DNA of 20,513 bases from Aquirufa sp. (GTDB lineage: Bacteria; Bacteroidota; Bacteroidia; Cytophagales; Spirosomataceae), in assembly GCA_030833145.1 (NCBI GenBank), contig JAURHT010000022.1, positions 1 to 20,513 of the forward strand, written 5' to 3'. Under the pieces are notes generated by a model. It did no database searches. It had not been told where the DNA came from and was given only the letters and a program-made list of their open reading frames with translations. Shown here one piece after another: positions 1-7,127 of this stretch (its first letter is position 1; the number at the start of each line of letters is the position of its first letter). A program made the position numbers and the translations under genes.

Positions 1-363
1 CACCCAGCCTTTCGCTTCGTGCAATAAAACGCGGGTTTCCATCAGTCGGCGACCTTTCTTCGGGTTGCGTTCGTCGATGGGATAGTAGAAGGTTTTGACA
101 ATCGCCGTGCCTACAGGAAATTGCAAAACGGAATCCGGATTATAGGCGACCGATTGCCCAGCGGGCAGTTTCACGAAACGAAGTTTGGAGGCATAGTCCG
201 AGAATAAAGGGGAATTTAAGGCGTAAGGAACGACGCCGTCAGCCGGGATTTGGTCCTTAATGGTACCTTTGAAAAAACCGTAATCAGACAAGTTTTCTCG
301 GTAATTCGTTTCTGCCGAAATAAGCCCAATAAACACTAACAATAAAACGCCTAGTATCCGCAT
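1..363 (-). CDS. N-terminus of SO2930-like diheme c-type cytochrome family protein (partial)
   Basis: Reading the minus strand from the ATG at 363 gives an open frame of 121 codons that runs off the window edge, so the C-terminal part, where heme-binding CxxCH motifs would lie, is not visible. The protein begins with a short hydrophobic signal-like segment (residues 1-18), then YRENLSDYGFF. Around residues 47-68 it has YALNSPLFSDYASKLRFVKL, a pattern I associate with the TIGR03806/SO2930 family, known from genomes as the constant partner of TIGR03805 beta-helix proteins. Its ATG overlaps the stop of the upstream beta-helix gene by 1 nt (TAATG), so the two are probably translated together. The family assignment rests on remembered sequence character and on the partner gene. 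The cytochrome nature cannot be confirmed from this fragment. Confidence 0.75.
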   Translation of the reverse strand, partial: MRILGVLLLVFIGLISAETNYRENLSDYGFFKGTIKDQIPADGVVPYALNSPLFSDYASKLRFVKLPAGQSVAYNPDSVLQFPVGTAIVKTFYYPIDERNPKKGRRLMETRVLLHEAKGWV

Positions 364-1559
364 TAGAATTTTGTCGATTTCACGTGTTCTAAATCGCAAT
401 CAAACAAATCTTTGCCTTGCTTCAAGCCTTTGAAATTATTCTCGGCATCGAGGAAAGCGGTGATTTGGTTGACATTATCCCGTACACAAATCGAGTAATC
501 TAACGGATACTTCCCGTCTGCACCCACCTTCGTTGGGTTCAAAATGCCATCGTACACGACCGCCGGAACGTGGCGTCCGAAACGTAAAACGAAGCGGTAC
601 ATTTTGCCAAAACGGCTGTCCATAGGCACCCTTCTCGGTTTGCGTTCGAAGGTGTTGTGGTGGATCGAAACTGCCGTAGGATAAGGGTCATAATCCTTGT
701 CCTTGATGGCGTTTTCGGTCATATAATAGGAGATAATCGCGACGCCGAGGGTGGCGTTATTGATGATTTGATTTTCAAAAAGCTCGACATTACTCGCCGC
801 TAAAACCATCATACCTGTACCTCGAGGCACATTCCCTACAATATTCCCTTTAGGGGCAAAGTTCTTCAAATTATTCTCCTTCACCAGGTTGTGGTGGACA
901 CGAACGTGGCCGCCCTTTTTTTGGACTAAATCCGGTAAATCAAATACCAAAATGCCGCCTGTATTCCCGATTGCCTTGTTATTATACACATCCGCATAGA
1001 GGGAGTTTTCAATCTCAATGCCGGCCACATTTTCATAGGCCTCCGAATTCCGAACAATAATGTGTTTAGATTGTCCCACGTAAATGCCCGCATCTGAAGC
1101 GCCTATCGCGATGCACGAGTCAATCAAGACATTCTCACATAAAACGGGATAGAGCGCGTAAGAGCCATTCGTGGACTTAGGGCCACCGGTCCAAGCAGCT
1201 TTTAACCGGCGAAAAGTAATGCCTTTTACATTCATGGTCTTAATCAAATCCCCTTTAGAATCCTCCGTCGTCATGTCTTCGATCACGATGTTTTCGCAGT
1301 TCGAAACACGGATGCCTTCTGCGCCTTGGGTTTGGCCTTTAAAGCTTAAAATGGTTTTATCAATGCCTTTCCCACGCAAGGTGATTTTCTTTTTGCCCTC
1401 TAAAGACAAGGTTTTAGTTAGCTGAAAACGGCCTGCCTCGATCTCGATGGTGGAGCCATCTTCGGCTAAAATGAGGCGCTTTTGTAGGCTTTTTTCAAAA
1501 TCCGCTTGAGCTAATGCGGTGAGGCTCAAAAGACTGAGCAAAAAAGTCAATAGTTTCAT
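363..1559 (-). CDS. Secreted parallel beta-helix repeat protein (TIGR03805-like)
   Basis: A 398-residue protein with a Sec signal peptide (about residues 1-18, ending ALAQA) followed by a right-handed beta-helix built from repeated turns. Examples are NCENIVIEDM near residue 88, SKHIIVRNSEAYENVAGIEI near 164-183, and further NN-rich turns to about 280. The last 110 residues are a non-repeat cap containing FGRHVPAVVYDG. The longer frame would begin at a TTG (1560-1562). I chose the ATG at 1557-1559 because it gives a normal signal peptide start. Members of this family occur next to TIGR03806 proteins, and that partner lies directly downstream with a 1-nt overlap. The biochemical role of the pair is unknown. 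The beta-helix fold resembles polysaccharide lyases, but no lyase active site is recognised here. Confidence 0.85.
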   Translation of the reverse strand: MKLLTFLLSLLSLTALAQADFEKSLQKRLILAEDGSTIEIEAGRFQLTKTLSLEGKKKITLRGKGIDKTILSFKGQTQGAEGIRVSNCENIVIEDMTTEDSKGDLIKTMNVKGITFRRLKAAWTGGPKSTNGSYALYPVLCENVLIDSCIAIGASDAGIYVGQSKHIIVRNSEAYENVAGIEIENSLYADVYNNKAIGNTGGILVFDLPDLVQKKGGHVRVHHNLVKENNLKNFAPKGNIVGNVPRGTGMMVLAASNVELFENQIINNATLGVAIISYYMTENAIKDKDYDPYPTAVSIHHNTFERKPRRVPMDSRFGKMYRFVLRFGRHVPAVVYDGILNPTKVGADGKYPLDYSICVRDNVNQITAFLDAENNFKGLKQGKDLFDCDLEHVKSTKF

Positions 1560-1627
1560 CAAATAGGATTAAGGTATTCGAAATTAGGAATAATTTCATA
1601 ATATTACCGCTAACAACCTAGTAACCT
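1560..1627. promoter_or_regulatory. Divergent intergenic region between beta-helix and sialidase-like genes
   Basis: A 68-bp AT-rich spacer from which the beta-helix gene reads left and the sialidase-like operon reads right, so it must hold both sets of start signals. An 8-bp palindrome TAATATTA lies at 1599-1606. I could not place a convincing Bacteroidota -33/-7 pair (TTTG / TAnnTTTG) on either strand, so the promoters are inferred from gene arrangement only. Confidence 0.35.
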
Positions 1628-2617
1628 ATGAAATTCATTTACACCTTTCTATTCAGCTTAGGGGCTTTTTGTGCTACAGCCCAAGTGGAAAAAGCCGCCT
1701 TTATCTACGAAACTGCCCCCTACCCCTCCTGCCACGCTTCTACGTTAGCTGAAACGCCGACGGGTTTAGTAGGTGCTTGGTTTGGTGGGAAGCACGAAAA
1801 AAATCCGGATGTGGGGATTTGGTTTAGTCAGTATGTGAATGGGAAATGGGAAACGCCGGTGGAAATCGCGAATGGAATTCAGGGGGATGGCCGCCGTTAT
1901 CCGCTTTGGAACCCCGTATTATACCAAGTTCCGGGGAAAGAATTAATCCTATTCTACAAAGACGGGCCAGCGCCAGACGAGTGGTGGGGGATGTTAAAAC
2001 GCTCTTTTGATGGGGGAAAAACCTGGTCCTCAGCGGAGCGTTTGCCTAAAGATATTTACGGCCCCATCAAAAATAAGGCCGTTCTGCTATCAGATGGCAC
2101 TTTATTATGCCCATCGAGCTCCGAAGACGACGACTGGAAATTGCACATGGAATTCACCCGCGACTTAGGCAAAACCTGGTCAAGAACGGGGCCTTTGAAT
2201 GATGGCGTGACCACTTCGGCGATTCAACCTTCCATTTTATTCCTGCCAGATGGACGATTACAATTAGTTTGCCGCTCTGAAAATGGCTTTGTATTACAAG
2301 CTTTTTCTGGAGATCAAGGTCACACTTGGACGCCCCTAGAACCTTCCAGTTTAGTGAATCCTAATTCCGGAATCGACGCGGTTACTTTGAAAGACGGCCG
2401 CCACATCATCGTCTACAATCCGGTGAAAAGAGGCCGATCTCCCATCAGTGTGGCTATTTCTTCAGATGGAAAAACATGGAAAGATATCGCGACTTTAGAG
2501 AATGAGCCCGGAGAAGAGTTCTCCTATCCGGCGGTGATTCAGACAAGTGATGGGAAAGTGCACATCACCTATACCTGGAAACGCAAGAAAATCAAACACG
2601 TCATTCTTTCGCTCTAA
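1628..2617 (+). CDS. Secreted sialidase-like BNR-repeat protein
   Basis: A 329-residue protein with a signal peptide (residues 1-19, cleavage after ATAQ). It is predicted to form a six-bladed propeller of the BNR_2/sialidase type. Three clear Asp boxes are visible, SFDGGKTW (126-133), TRDLGKTW (177-184) and SGDQGHTW (227-234), plus a shortened one, SSDGKTW (278-284). The N-terminal region has PSCHASTLAETPTG followed by WFGGKHE. It lacks the F/YRIP arginine motif that marks classical GH33 sialidases, so the released sugar may not be sialic acid. Its stop overlaps the ATG of the SSS transporter (TAATG), and an aldolase follows, so it most likely supplies the sugar acid that those two import and cleave. 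The sialidase fold is well supported; the substrate is open. Confidence 0.8.
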   Translation: MKFIYTFLFSLGAFCATAQVEKAAFIYETAPYPSCHASTLAETPTGLVGAWFGGKHEKNPDVGIWFSQYVNGKWETPVEIANGIQGDGRRYPLWNPVLYQVPGKELILFYKDGPAPDEWWGMLKRSFDGGKTWSSAERLPKDIYGPIKNKAVLLSDGTLLCPSSSEDDDWKLHMEFTRDLGKTWSRTGPLNDGVTTSAIQPSILFLPDGRLQLVCRSENGFVLQAFSGDQGHTWTPLEPSSLVNPNSGIDAVTLKDGRHIIVYNPVKRGRSPISVAISSDGKTWKDIATLENEPGEEFSYPAVIQTSDGKVHITYTWKRKKIKHVILSL

Positions 2618-4113
2618 TGGCTGTACTCGACCTCTTGTTGATTCTATGTTACCTACTAGCGATGGTGGGAATAGGGGTCTATTTTTCACGAAAGAATAAG
2701 AGTTCCGAACAGTTTACGACTGCCTCCGGATCCATTCCGGGCTGGGCATTGGGCTTGAGTTTTTATGCTACTTTTTTGAGTGCGATTACGTTTTTAGGGG
2801 ATCCGGGGAAGTCCTTTGGGGCGAATTGGAATCCCTTTGTTTTTAGCCTATCGATTCCGCTCGCGGCCATCGTCGCCACGAAATGGTTTGTTCCCTTTTA
2901 CCGAGAAAGTGGAGAAATTAGTGCCTATACGCATTTAGAGAAGCGGTTTGGCAACTGGGCTAGAACCTATGCGATGGTGTGTTTTATCCTGACGCAACTC
3001 GCAAGAATGGGGACGATTTTTTATGGCATCGCGCTTACCTTGAATGCTCTGACGGGGATTGATATGCGCCTGATTATTCTGGTGGCTGGGCTTTGCATTA
3101 TTTTATATACGGTGCTAGGCGGGATGGAAGCGGTGATTTGGACTGAGGTTATTCAAGCCGTTTTAAAGACGCTGGGGGCCGGGATGATTTTGTATTTGAT
3201 TACGTTGCAAACGCCACTTAATGCGATCATTGAAAGGGGAATGCAGGAGGATAAATTCAGCTTGGGGACCTTCGCTTTCGATTTTCAGACGAGTTCTTTT
3301 TGGGTGATTTTAGCGTATGGATTTTTTATCAATCTGACAAATTTTGGGATAGACCAAAACTATATTCAGCGTTACCATACCGCTAAAAATCCCCGCGATG
3401 CGGCGAAAAGTATTTGGCTTTGCGTACTGTATTATGTGCCTGTTTCGTTTCTGTTTTTCTTTATCGGGACTGCGCTGTACAGTTTTTATGCGGAGAATCC
3501 GGCGCTGATTTTGGAACTGAAACAACAGGTTTCTGTGGAGAAAAATATACCGCTGGACGCCTTACAAGCGAGTGATTATGGCGACCGCGTATTGCCCTAT
3601 TTTATGAAAACCCAAATTCCCACCGGGTTCCTCGGTCTGCTCATCGCCGCCCTTTTATCCGCGGGAATGAGCACGATGAGTAGCGGGATGAATAGTTCGG
3701 CAACCGTGTTTTTGAAAGACATCTACTTACGTTATATCGATCCAGAAGCAGACGCGAAAAAACAGTTTCGGCTGTTGTTAATCGCTACGACTTGTATGGG
3801 TGGATTGGGCATCGTTTTTGGGATGAGTATGATAGGCGTAAAAAGCCTTTTAGATGTGTGGTGGAAGCTTTCCGGGATTTTTGCGGGAGGAATGCTTGGG
3901 ATCTTTTTGCTCGGGTTTTTAGCGAAAAAAGTGCGCAATTTCGAGGCCAAAATCGCTGCGGTTATAGGGCTAATCCTGATTGCATTGATGTCGTTCAAGG
4001 ATAACTTGCCTGAAGCTTTGCAAATTCCTTTAGATAGCAAAATGACGGTGGTAATAGGGACTTTAAGTATCGTGGGAATAGGCGTTCTCATTCAAAAAAT
4101 ACGCGCAAAATGA
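2617..4113 (+). CDS. Sodium:solute symporter (SSS family)
   Basis: A 498-residue multi-spanning inner-membrane protein with roughly 13 hydrophobic segments, the usual length and topology for the SSS/SLC5 family. Family signatures are visible: LYTVLGGMEAVIWTEVIQAV at 163-182, DQNYIQRY at 246-253, and the serine-rich helix SAGMSTMSSGMNSSATVFLK at 348-367, which in this family contributes to sodium binding. It is expected to import a small solute with sodium. The first codon overlaps the sialidase-like stop by 1 nt, and its own stop overlaps the aldolase start by 4 nt (ATGA). This tight coupling suggests the solute is the product of the secreted propeller enzyme, plausibly an N-acetylneuraminate-like or other acidic sugar. 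Substrate assignment is inference from context. Confidence 0.9.
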   Translation: MAVLDLLLILCYLLAMVGIGVYFSRKNKSSEQFTTASGSIPGWALGLSFYATFLSAITFLGDPGKSFGANWNPFVFSLSIPLAAIVATKWFVPFYRESGEISAYTHLEKRFGNWARTYAMVCFILTQLARMGTIFYGIALTLNALTGIDMRLIILVAGLCIILYTVLGGMEAVIWTEVIQAVLKTLGAGMILYLITLQTPLNAIIERGMQEDKFSLGTFAFDFQTSSFWVILAYGFFINLTNFGIDQNYIQRYHTAKNPRDAAKSIWLCVLYYVPVSFLFFFIGTALYSFYAENPALILELKQQVSVEKNIPLDALQASDYGDRVLPYFMKTQIPTGFLGLLIAALLSAGMSTMSSGMNSSATVFLKDIYLRYIDPEADAKKQFRLLLIATTCMGGLGIVFGMSMIGVKSLLDVWWKLSGIFAGGMLGIFLLGFLAKKVRNFEAKIAAVIGLILIALMSFKDNLPEALQIPLDSKMTVVIGTLSIVGIGVLIQKIRAK

Positions 4114-4997
4114 CAGCCCTGCCACGCGGTTTTATTCCAGTGATGCTCACCCCTTTTCAGGACGATTTATCTATTGATTTTGCTATTTTACGCCAATTGT
4201 GTGATCTCTATATCGATAAGGGAGCGGTAGGGCTTTTTGCGAATTGCCTTTCGAGCGAGATGTATGAATTGTCCCCTGAGGAACGATTAGAAGTCATTAA
4301 AACGGTGGTAAATCAAACGGCGGGTAGAGTACCGGTCGTCGCGACGGGAACTTTTCAAGGAACTATCGAGGAGATGGCCTCCTTTTCGAATGAAGTGTAT
4401 GGATTAGGGGTGGATGCGGTCATTATTCTGAACAACCAATTTATGTCCGCAGAAGAATCCGATGCGGTATTTTTAGCGCGCATCCGTCGCTGGATGGAGT
4501 TGACTCCGGGCGTGCCGTTTGGCATTTATGAATGCCCGGTTCCCTATAAAAGATTGGTTTCGATTCCAGTTTTAGAGGAGCTTTTAGCGACAGGTCGACT
4601 CTGTTATCACAAGGATACGTCCCTCGATTTGGCGCAGGTGCAGGCGAAAATTCAGGCGGGGAATGCATACCATTTTGGGGTCTATGATGCCTATATGGTT
4701 CATGCCAAAGCCTCCTTAACAACTGGCTCAATGGGTCTTTCCTGCATTCAAGGCAACTTTTTCCCTGATTTACTCGCTCAATTCTGCACTCATCCTACGG
4801 ACGATTTTCAAGCTTTTCTAGCTAAAAATATGGAGCTGATGCATTCGGCATATCCCACGAGCGCAAAATATGTGTTGCAGCAACAGGGCTTCCCCATTCG
4901 TTTAGCTACGAGACGAAAAGTGGATCCCTTAACAGAGTCGCTAAAAGCAAAACTAGACGAATTGCTTACATCAGCTTCTCGGTATCGATCTCCATAA
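4110..4997 (+). CDS. Dihydrodipicolinate synthase / N-acetylneuraminate lyase family aldolase
   Basis: A 295-residue TIM-barrel Schiff-base aldolase of the DHDPS/NAL superfamily, of normal length and cytoplasmic, with no signal peptide. The likely Schiff-base lysine is K168 in YHKDTS and the conserved tyrosine is Y140 in GIYECP. The pyruvate-carboxylate loop, usually GxTGE or GSTGE, reads ANCLSSE at 44-50, so Ser48-Ser49 probably replace the usual Ser/Thr-Thr pair. The ANCLSSE and YECPVPYKR signatures differ from textbook DapA and NanA and mark a separate subgroup. In the operon it most likely splits the imported sugar acid into pyruvate and a smaller sugar or aldehyde. A role in lysine synthesis is less likely given the partners. 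Its 3' end overlaps the convergent Dabb gene by 32 bp. Confidence 0.85.
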   Translation: MTALPRGFIPVMLTPFQDDLSIDFAILRQLCDLYIDKGAVGLFANCLSSEMYELSPEERLEVIKTVVNQTAGRVPVVATGTFQGTIEEMASFSNEVYGLGVDAVIILNNQFMSAEESDAVFLARIRRWMELTPGVPFGIYECPVPYKRLVSIPVLEELLATGRLCYHKDTSLDLAQVQAKIQAGNAYHFGVYDAYMVHAKASLTTGSMGLSCIQGNFFPDLLAQFCTHPTDDFQAFLAKNMELMHSAYPTSAKYVLQQQGFPIRLATRRKVDPLTESLKAKLDELLTSASRYRSP

Positions 4998-5262
4998 AAT
5001 CCTCCACTAAAGGGATGAAAAAGTCCTGTACGAAGGCGTCGTGCTGTGGATGAATCGAATAGGCTTGGTAAATTTCAGGCGATGCGAATTCCATGGAGAA
5101 GCCGTATTTGAACTTGTTTTTTGCGCTTGTTTGGCGAGAGACTTCCATTTTTTCTACTCCATTAATTTCTTCTAAGGCTTTCAGCGCCACGAAGAATTCG
5201 TGTTTCTGTGATTCAGAAACTGTTGGCTTGAAATTAAAAATGCCTGCGTGTCGTAAACTCAT
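4966..5262 (-). CDS. Dabb (stress-responsive A/B barrel) family protein
   Basis: A 98-residue cytoplasmic protein matching the Dabb domain (PF07876) by its pattern: an N-terminal RHAGIFNFK strand, a central KYGFSMEFAS strand near residues 53-62, then the characteristic YxxHPxHxxF helix (YSIHPQHDAF, 68-77). Dabb proteins are dimeric ferredoxin-like barrels. Their roles vary and the substrate here is unknown. Its ATG overlaps the stop of the upstream DinB-like gene by 4 nt (ATGA), so the two are co-transcribed. The last 32 bp of the gene run against the 3' end of the aldolase gene on the other strand. Confidence 0.8.
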   Translation of the reverse strand: MSLRHAGIFNFKPTVSESQKHEFFVALKALEEINGVEKMEVSRQTSAKNKFKYGFSMEFASPEIYQAYSIHPQHDAFVQDFFIPLVEDFMEIDTEKLM

Positions 5263-5714
5263 GAGTTACCGTATTTATTGATTAATGCTATTTGTCCAGC
5301 ATGATAAGCCGTGTGGGAGACAATTCTACCCAGTGCTTCTGCTTTTGTTTTTGTCCCAAATTCCTTCGTCGAAATTACTTCCGACCAAACCGAATCCGGC
5401 TGGGCTAAAAGAGTGTCATGCAACGTTTTGAAAGACTCCTCCACGTAGGCTAACAAGGTGGGCAAATCTACCCATTCCCCCGTATCGTGGCCCGCAATGA
5501 TCGTTTTAGCGGAAACTTGCACCGATGGATTTCCGAACACATTCTTCGAAAATAATAACTCCACATCCCCAATGTGACGAATCAAAAACCCAATCGAATT
5601 AGGTGAATCGCCTAATTTCTTAATCAAATCACTGGCTTGAAGTGTTTTCAATTGATTCGAAAATCGCGTGCGAGCCTCCACCCACTCAGCGACAAAATGA
5701 GACGTCGTTTCCAT
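5259..5714 (-). CDS. DinB/YfiT-like putative metal-dependent hydrolase
   Basis: A 151-residue four-helix-bundle protein of the DinB superfamily. The three metal-ligand histidines typical of the fold are visible: H47 in FLIRHIGDVE, then H134 and H138 in VSHTAYHAGQ. I start it at the ATG at 5712-5714 (METTSHF) rather than at a further in-frame ATG at 5780. The extra 22 residues from that codon are not DinB-like and would consume almost the whole divergent spacer to the fucosidase gene. In other bacteria such proteins are linked to thiol-dependent detoxification or are uncharacterised; no specific substrate can be given here. The downstream Dabb gene overlaps it by 4 nt. Confidence 0.8.
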   Translation of the reverse strand: METTSHFVAEWVEARTRFSNQLKTLQASDLIKKLGDSPNSIGFLIRHIGDVELLFSKNVFGNPSVQVSAKTIIAGHDTGEWVDLPTLLAYVEESFKTLHDTLLAQPDSVWSEVISTKEFGTKTKAEALGRIVSHTAYHAGQIALINKYGNS

Positions 5715-5791
5715 ACGGTAAGTTAAACTAATTTGTCCTAAAATTTTTGAATGGCACTGACAACTAGTAAATTGAGCCAAAATCTAAACCT
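5715..5791. promoter_or_regulatory. Divergent spacer with possible fucosidase promoter
   Basis: A 77-bp AT-rich spacer between the divergent DinB-like and fucosidase genes. On the plus strand TTG at 5747-5749 is followed after 18 bp by TAAATTG at 5768-5774. This resembles the Bacteroidota TTTG / TAnnTTTG pair but lacks one T in the -7 box. It would give a very short leader before the ATG at 5792. No equally good pair was found for the minus-strand gene. Confidence 0.3.
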
Positions 5792-7093
5792 ATGAAAAAA
5801 GTACTTTTACTATCGCTTTTACTTCTAAGTACGCTGGTTTACAGCCAAACTTACACCCCTTCTCCGGCTAATCTAGCGGCGAGAACGGATTTTCAAAACA
5901 ACAAATACGGTCTTTTCATCCACTGGGGCATCTCTTCGATGCTAGCTGATGGCGAATGGGTGATGAACAACCGTAAGATCCAAAAGAAGGATTACCAACG
6001 CCTCTTGAAGGGCTTTTATCCTTCTGAATTCAACGCAGCCGAGTGGGTTTCTATGGCCAAAAATTCCGGGATGAAATACATCATTTTCATCACGCGCCAC
6101 CACGATGGTTTCTCGAATTGGGACACGCAGCAATCGGATTGGAAGATTACAAATACGCCCTTTAAGCGCGATGTGCTGAAGGAATTAGCGGCGGAGTGCA
6201 AGAAGCAAGGGATTAAACTGGGTTTATACTATTCGACTTTGGACTGGTACCGCGATGATTATCCACGGGAAACGGGGCGCACGGGACAAAACTCGGGAAG
6301 AACGGGCAAGAGCGATTACGCGTCTTATTTGAAATTTATGAAGGCGCAGTTAACGGAGTTATTGACGAACTACGGGGAGATTTCGAACATCTGGTTTGAT
6401 GGACATTGGGATCAGACGAACCCGGAGGGAAATAAAGATCGCAGCTCGCGGATTGATTGGAAATACGACGAGATTTATGGCTTGATTCACTCGATTCAGC
6501 CGGCGTGTATGATCGGGAATAACCACCATTTGGATCCAATTCCGGGGGAGGATTTCCAAATGTTTGAGCGTGATTTGCCTGGTGAAAATCTGCACGGCTT
6601 GAGCTTTCAAACGGCCTCTGCTTTGCCTTTGGAAACCTGCGAAACCATCAACGGCGCCTGGGGCTATAACATGAACGACCACAAGTACAAAACACCTACC
6701 CAAATCCACCAGTTATTAGTGGGCGCAGCGGGTCGCAATGCGAACTTATTATTGAATGTGGGCCCCATGCCTACGGGAAAAATTCAACCGGAATTCACGG
6801 ATAGTTTAGCGGTAGTAGGCAAATGGTTAGAGGCGAATGGCCGTTCGGTTTATGGAACGCGCGGTGGTCCTTTGAAACCTCAAGCCTGGGGAGTAACGAC
6901 AGAAAATCCGACGAGCGTGTTCATGCATTTGTTCAACAAACCGAGCGAGGAAAGTGTATTCATTCCGGGCAAATACAAGAAGGCTTCCGTTTTAAATGGC
7001 GCCACTGTAAAGGCTAAAATCGAGAAGGATGGCATGCGGATTCTGGTGGCGGATGTGCCGGTGGGGACGCAGGTGATCGAGCTTATAAAATAA
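5792..7093 (+). CDS. Secreted alpha-L-fucosidase (GH29)
   Basis: A 433-residue exported glycoside hydrolase with a signal peptide (1-18, ending LVYSQ). The GH29 barrel begins with YGLFIHWG (39-46), continues with TRHHDGFSNW (101-110), and carries the nucleophile Asp at D203 in IWFDGHWD. The acid/base glutamate probably lies in the GEDFQMFERDLPG segment (252-264), and the conserved ETINGAWGYN follows at 284-293. A NLLLNVGP motif at 318-325 and a small C-terminal beta domain complete the enzyme. It removes terminal alpha-L-fucose from glycans, in the periplasm or outside the cell; no T9SS tail or lipobox is seen. The gene appears monocistronic, bounded by a divergent spacer and a strong terminator. 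The nearby sialidase-like operon suggests joint use of a fucosylated, acidic glycan, which is inference. Confidence 0.92.
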   Translation: MKKVLLLSLLLLSTLVYSQTYTPSPANLAARTDFQNNKYGLFIHWGISSMLADGEWVMNNRKIQKKDYQRLLKGFYPSEFNAAEWVSMAKNSGMKYIIFITRHHDGFSNWDTQQSDWKITNTPFKRDVLKELAAECKKQGIKLGLYYSTLDWYRDDYPRETGRTGQNSGRTGKSDYASYLKFMKAQLTELLTNYGEISNIWFDGHWDQTNPEGNKDRSSRIDWKYDEIYGLIHSIQPACMIGNNHHLDPIPGEDFQMFERDLPGENLHGLSFQTASALPLETCETINGAWGYNMNDHKYKTPTQIHQLLVGAAGRNANLLLNVGPMPTGKIQPEFTDSLAVVGKWLEANGRSVYGTRGGPLKPQAWGVTTENPTSVFMHLFNKPSEESVFIPGKYKKASVLNGATVKAKIEKDGMRILVADVPVGTQVIELIK

Positions 7094-7124
7094 AAAAGGG
7101 CCCGCATCAAACGCGGGCCCTTTT
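7094..7124. terminator. Bidirectional intrinsic terminator between convergent genes
   Basis: A perfect 12-bp stem: AAAAGGGCCCGC (7094-7105) pairs with GCGGGCCCTTTT (7113-7124) around a 7-nt loop. The arms carry A-tracts on one side and T-tracts on the other, so the hairpin works on both strands. It fills the 34-bp gap between the fucosidase stop (7091-7093) and the stop of the serine hydrolase gene (7128-7130) on the opposite strand. Confidence 0.92.
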
Positions 7125-7127
7125 CAA

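Noticed and set aside
1599..1606. TAATATTA palindrome in the divergent spacer as an operator
   Set aside because: An 8-bp AT-only palindrome is expected by chance in an AT-rich spacer and is not repeated at the other divergent regions.
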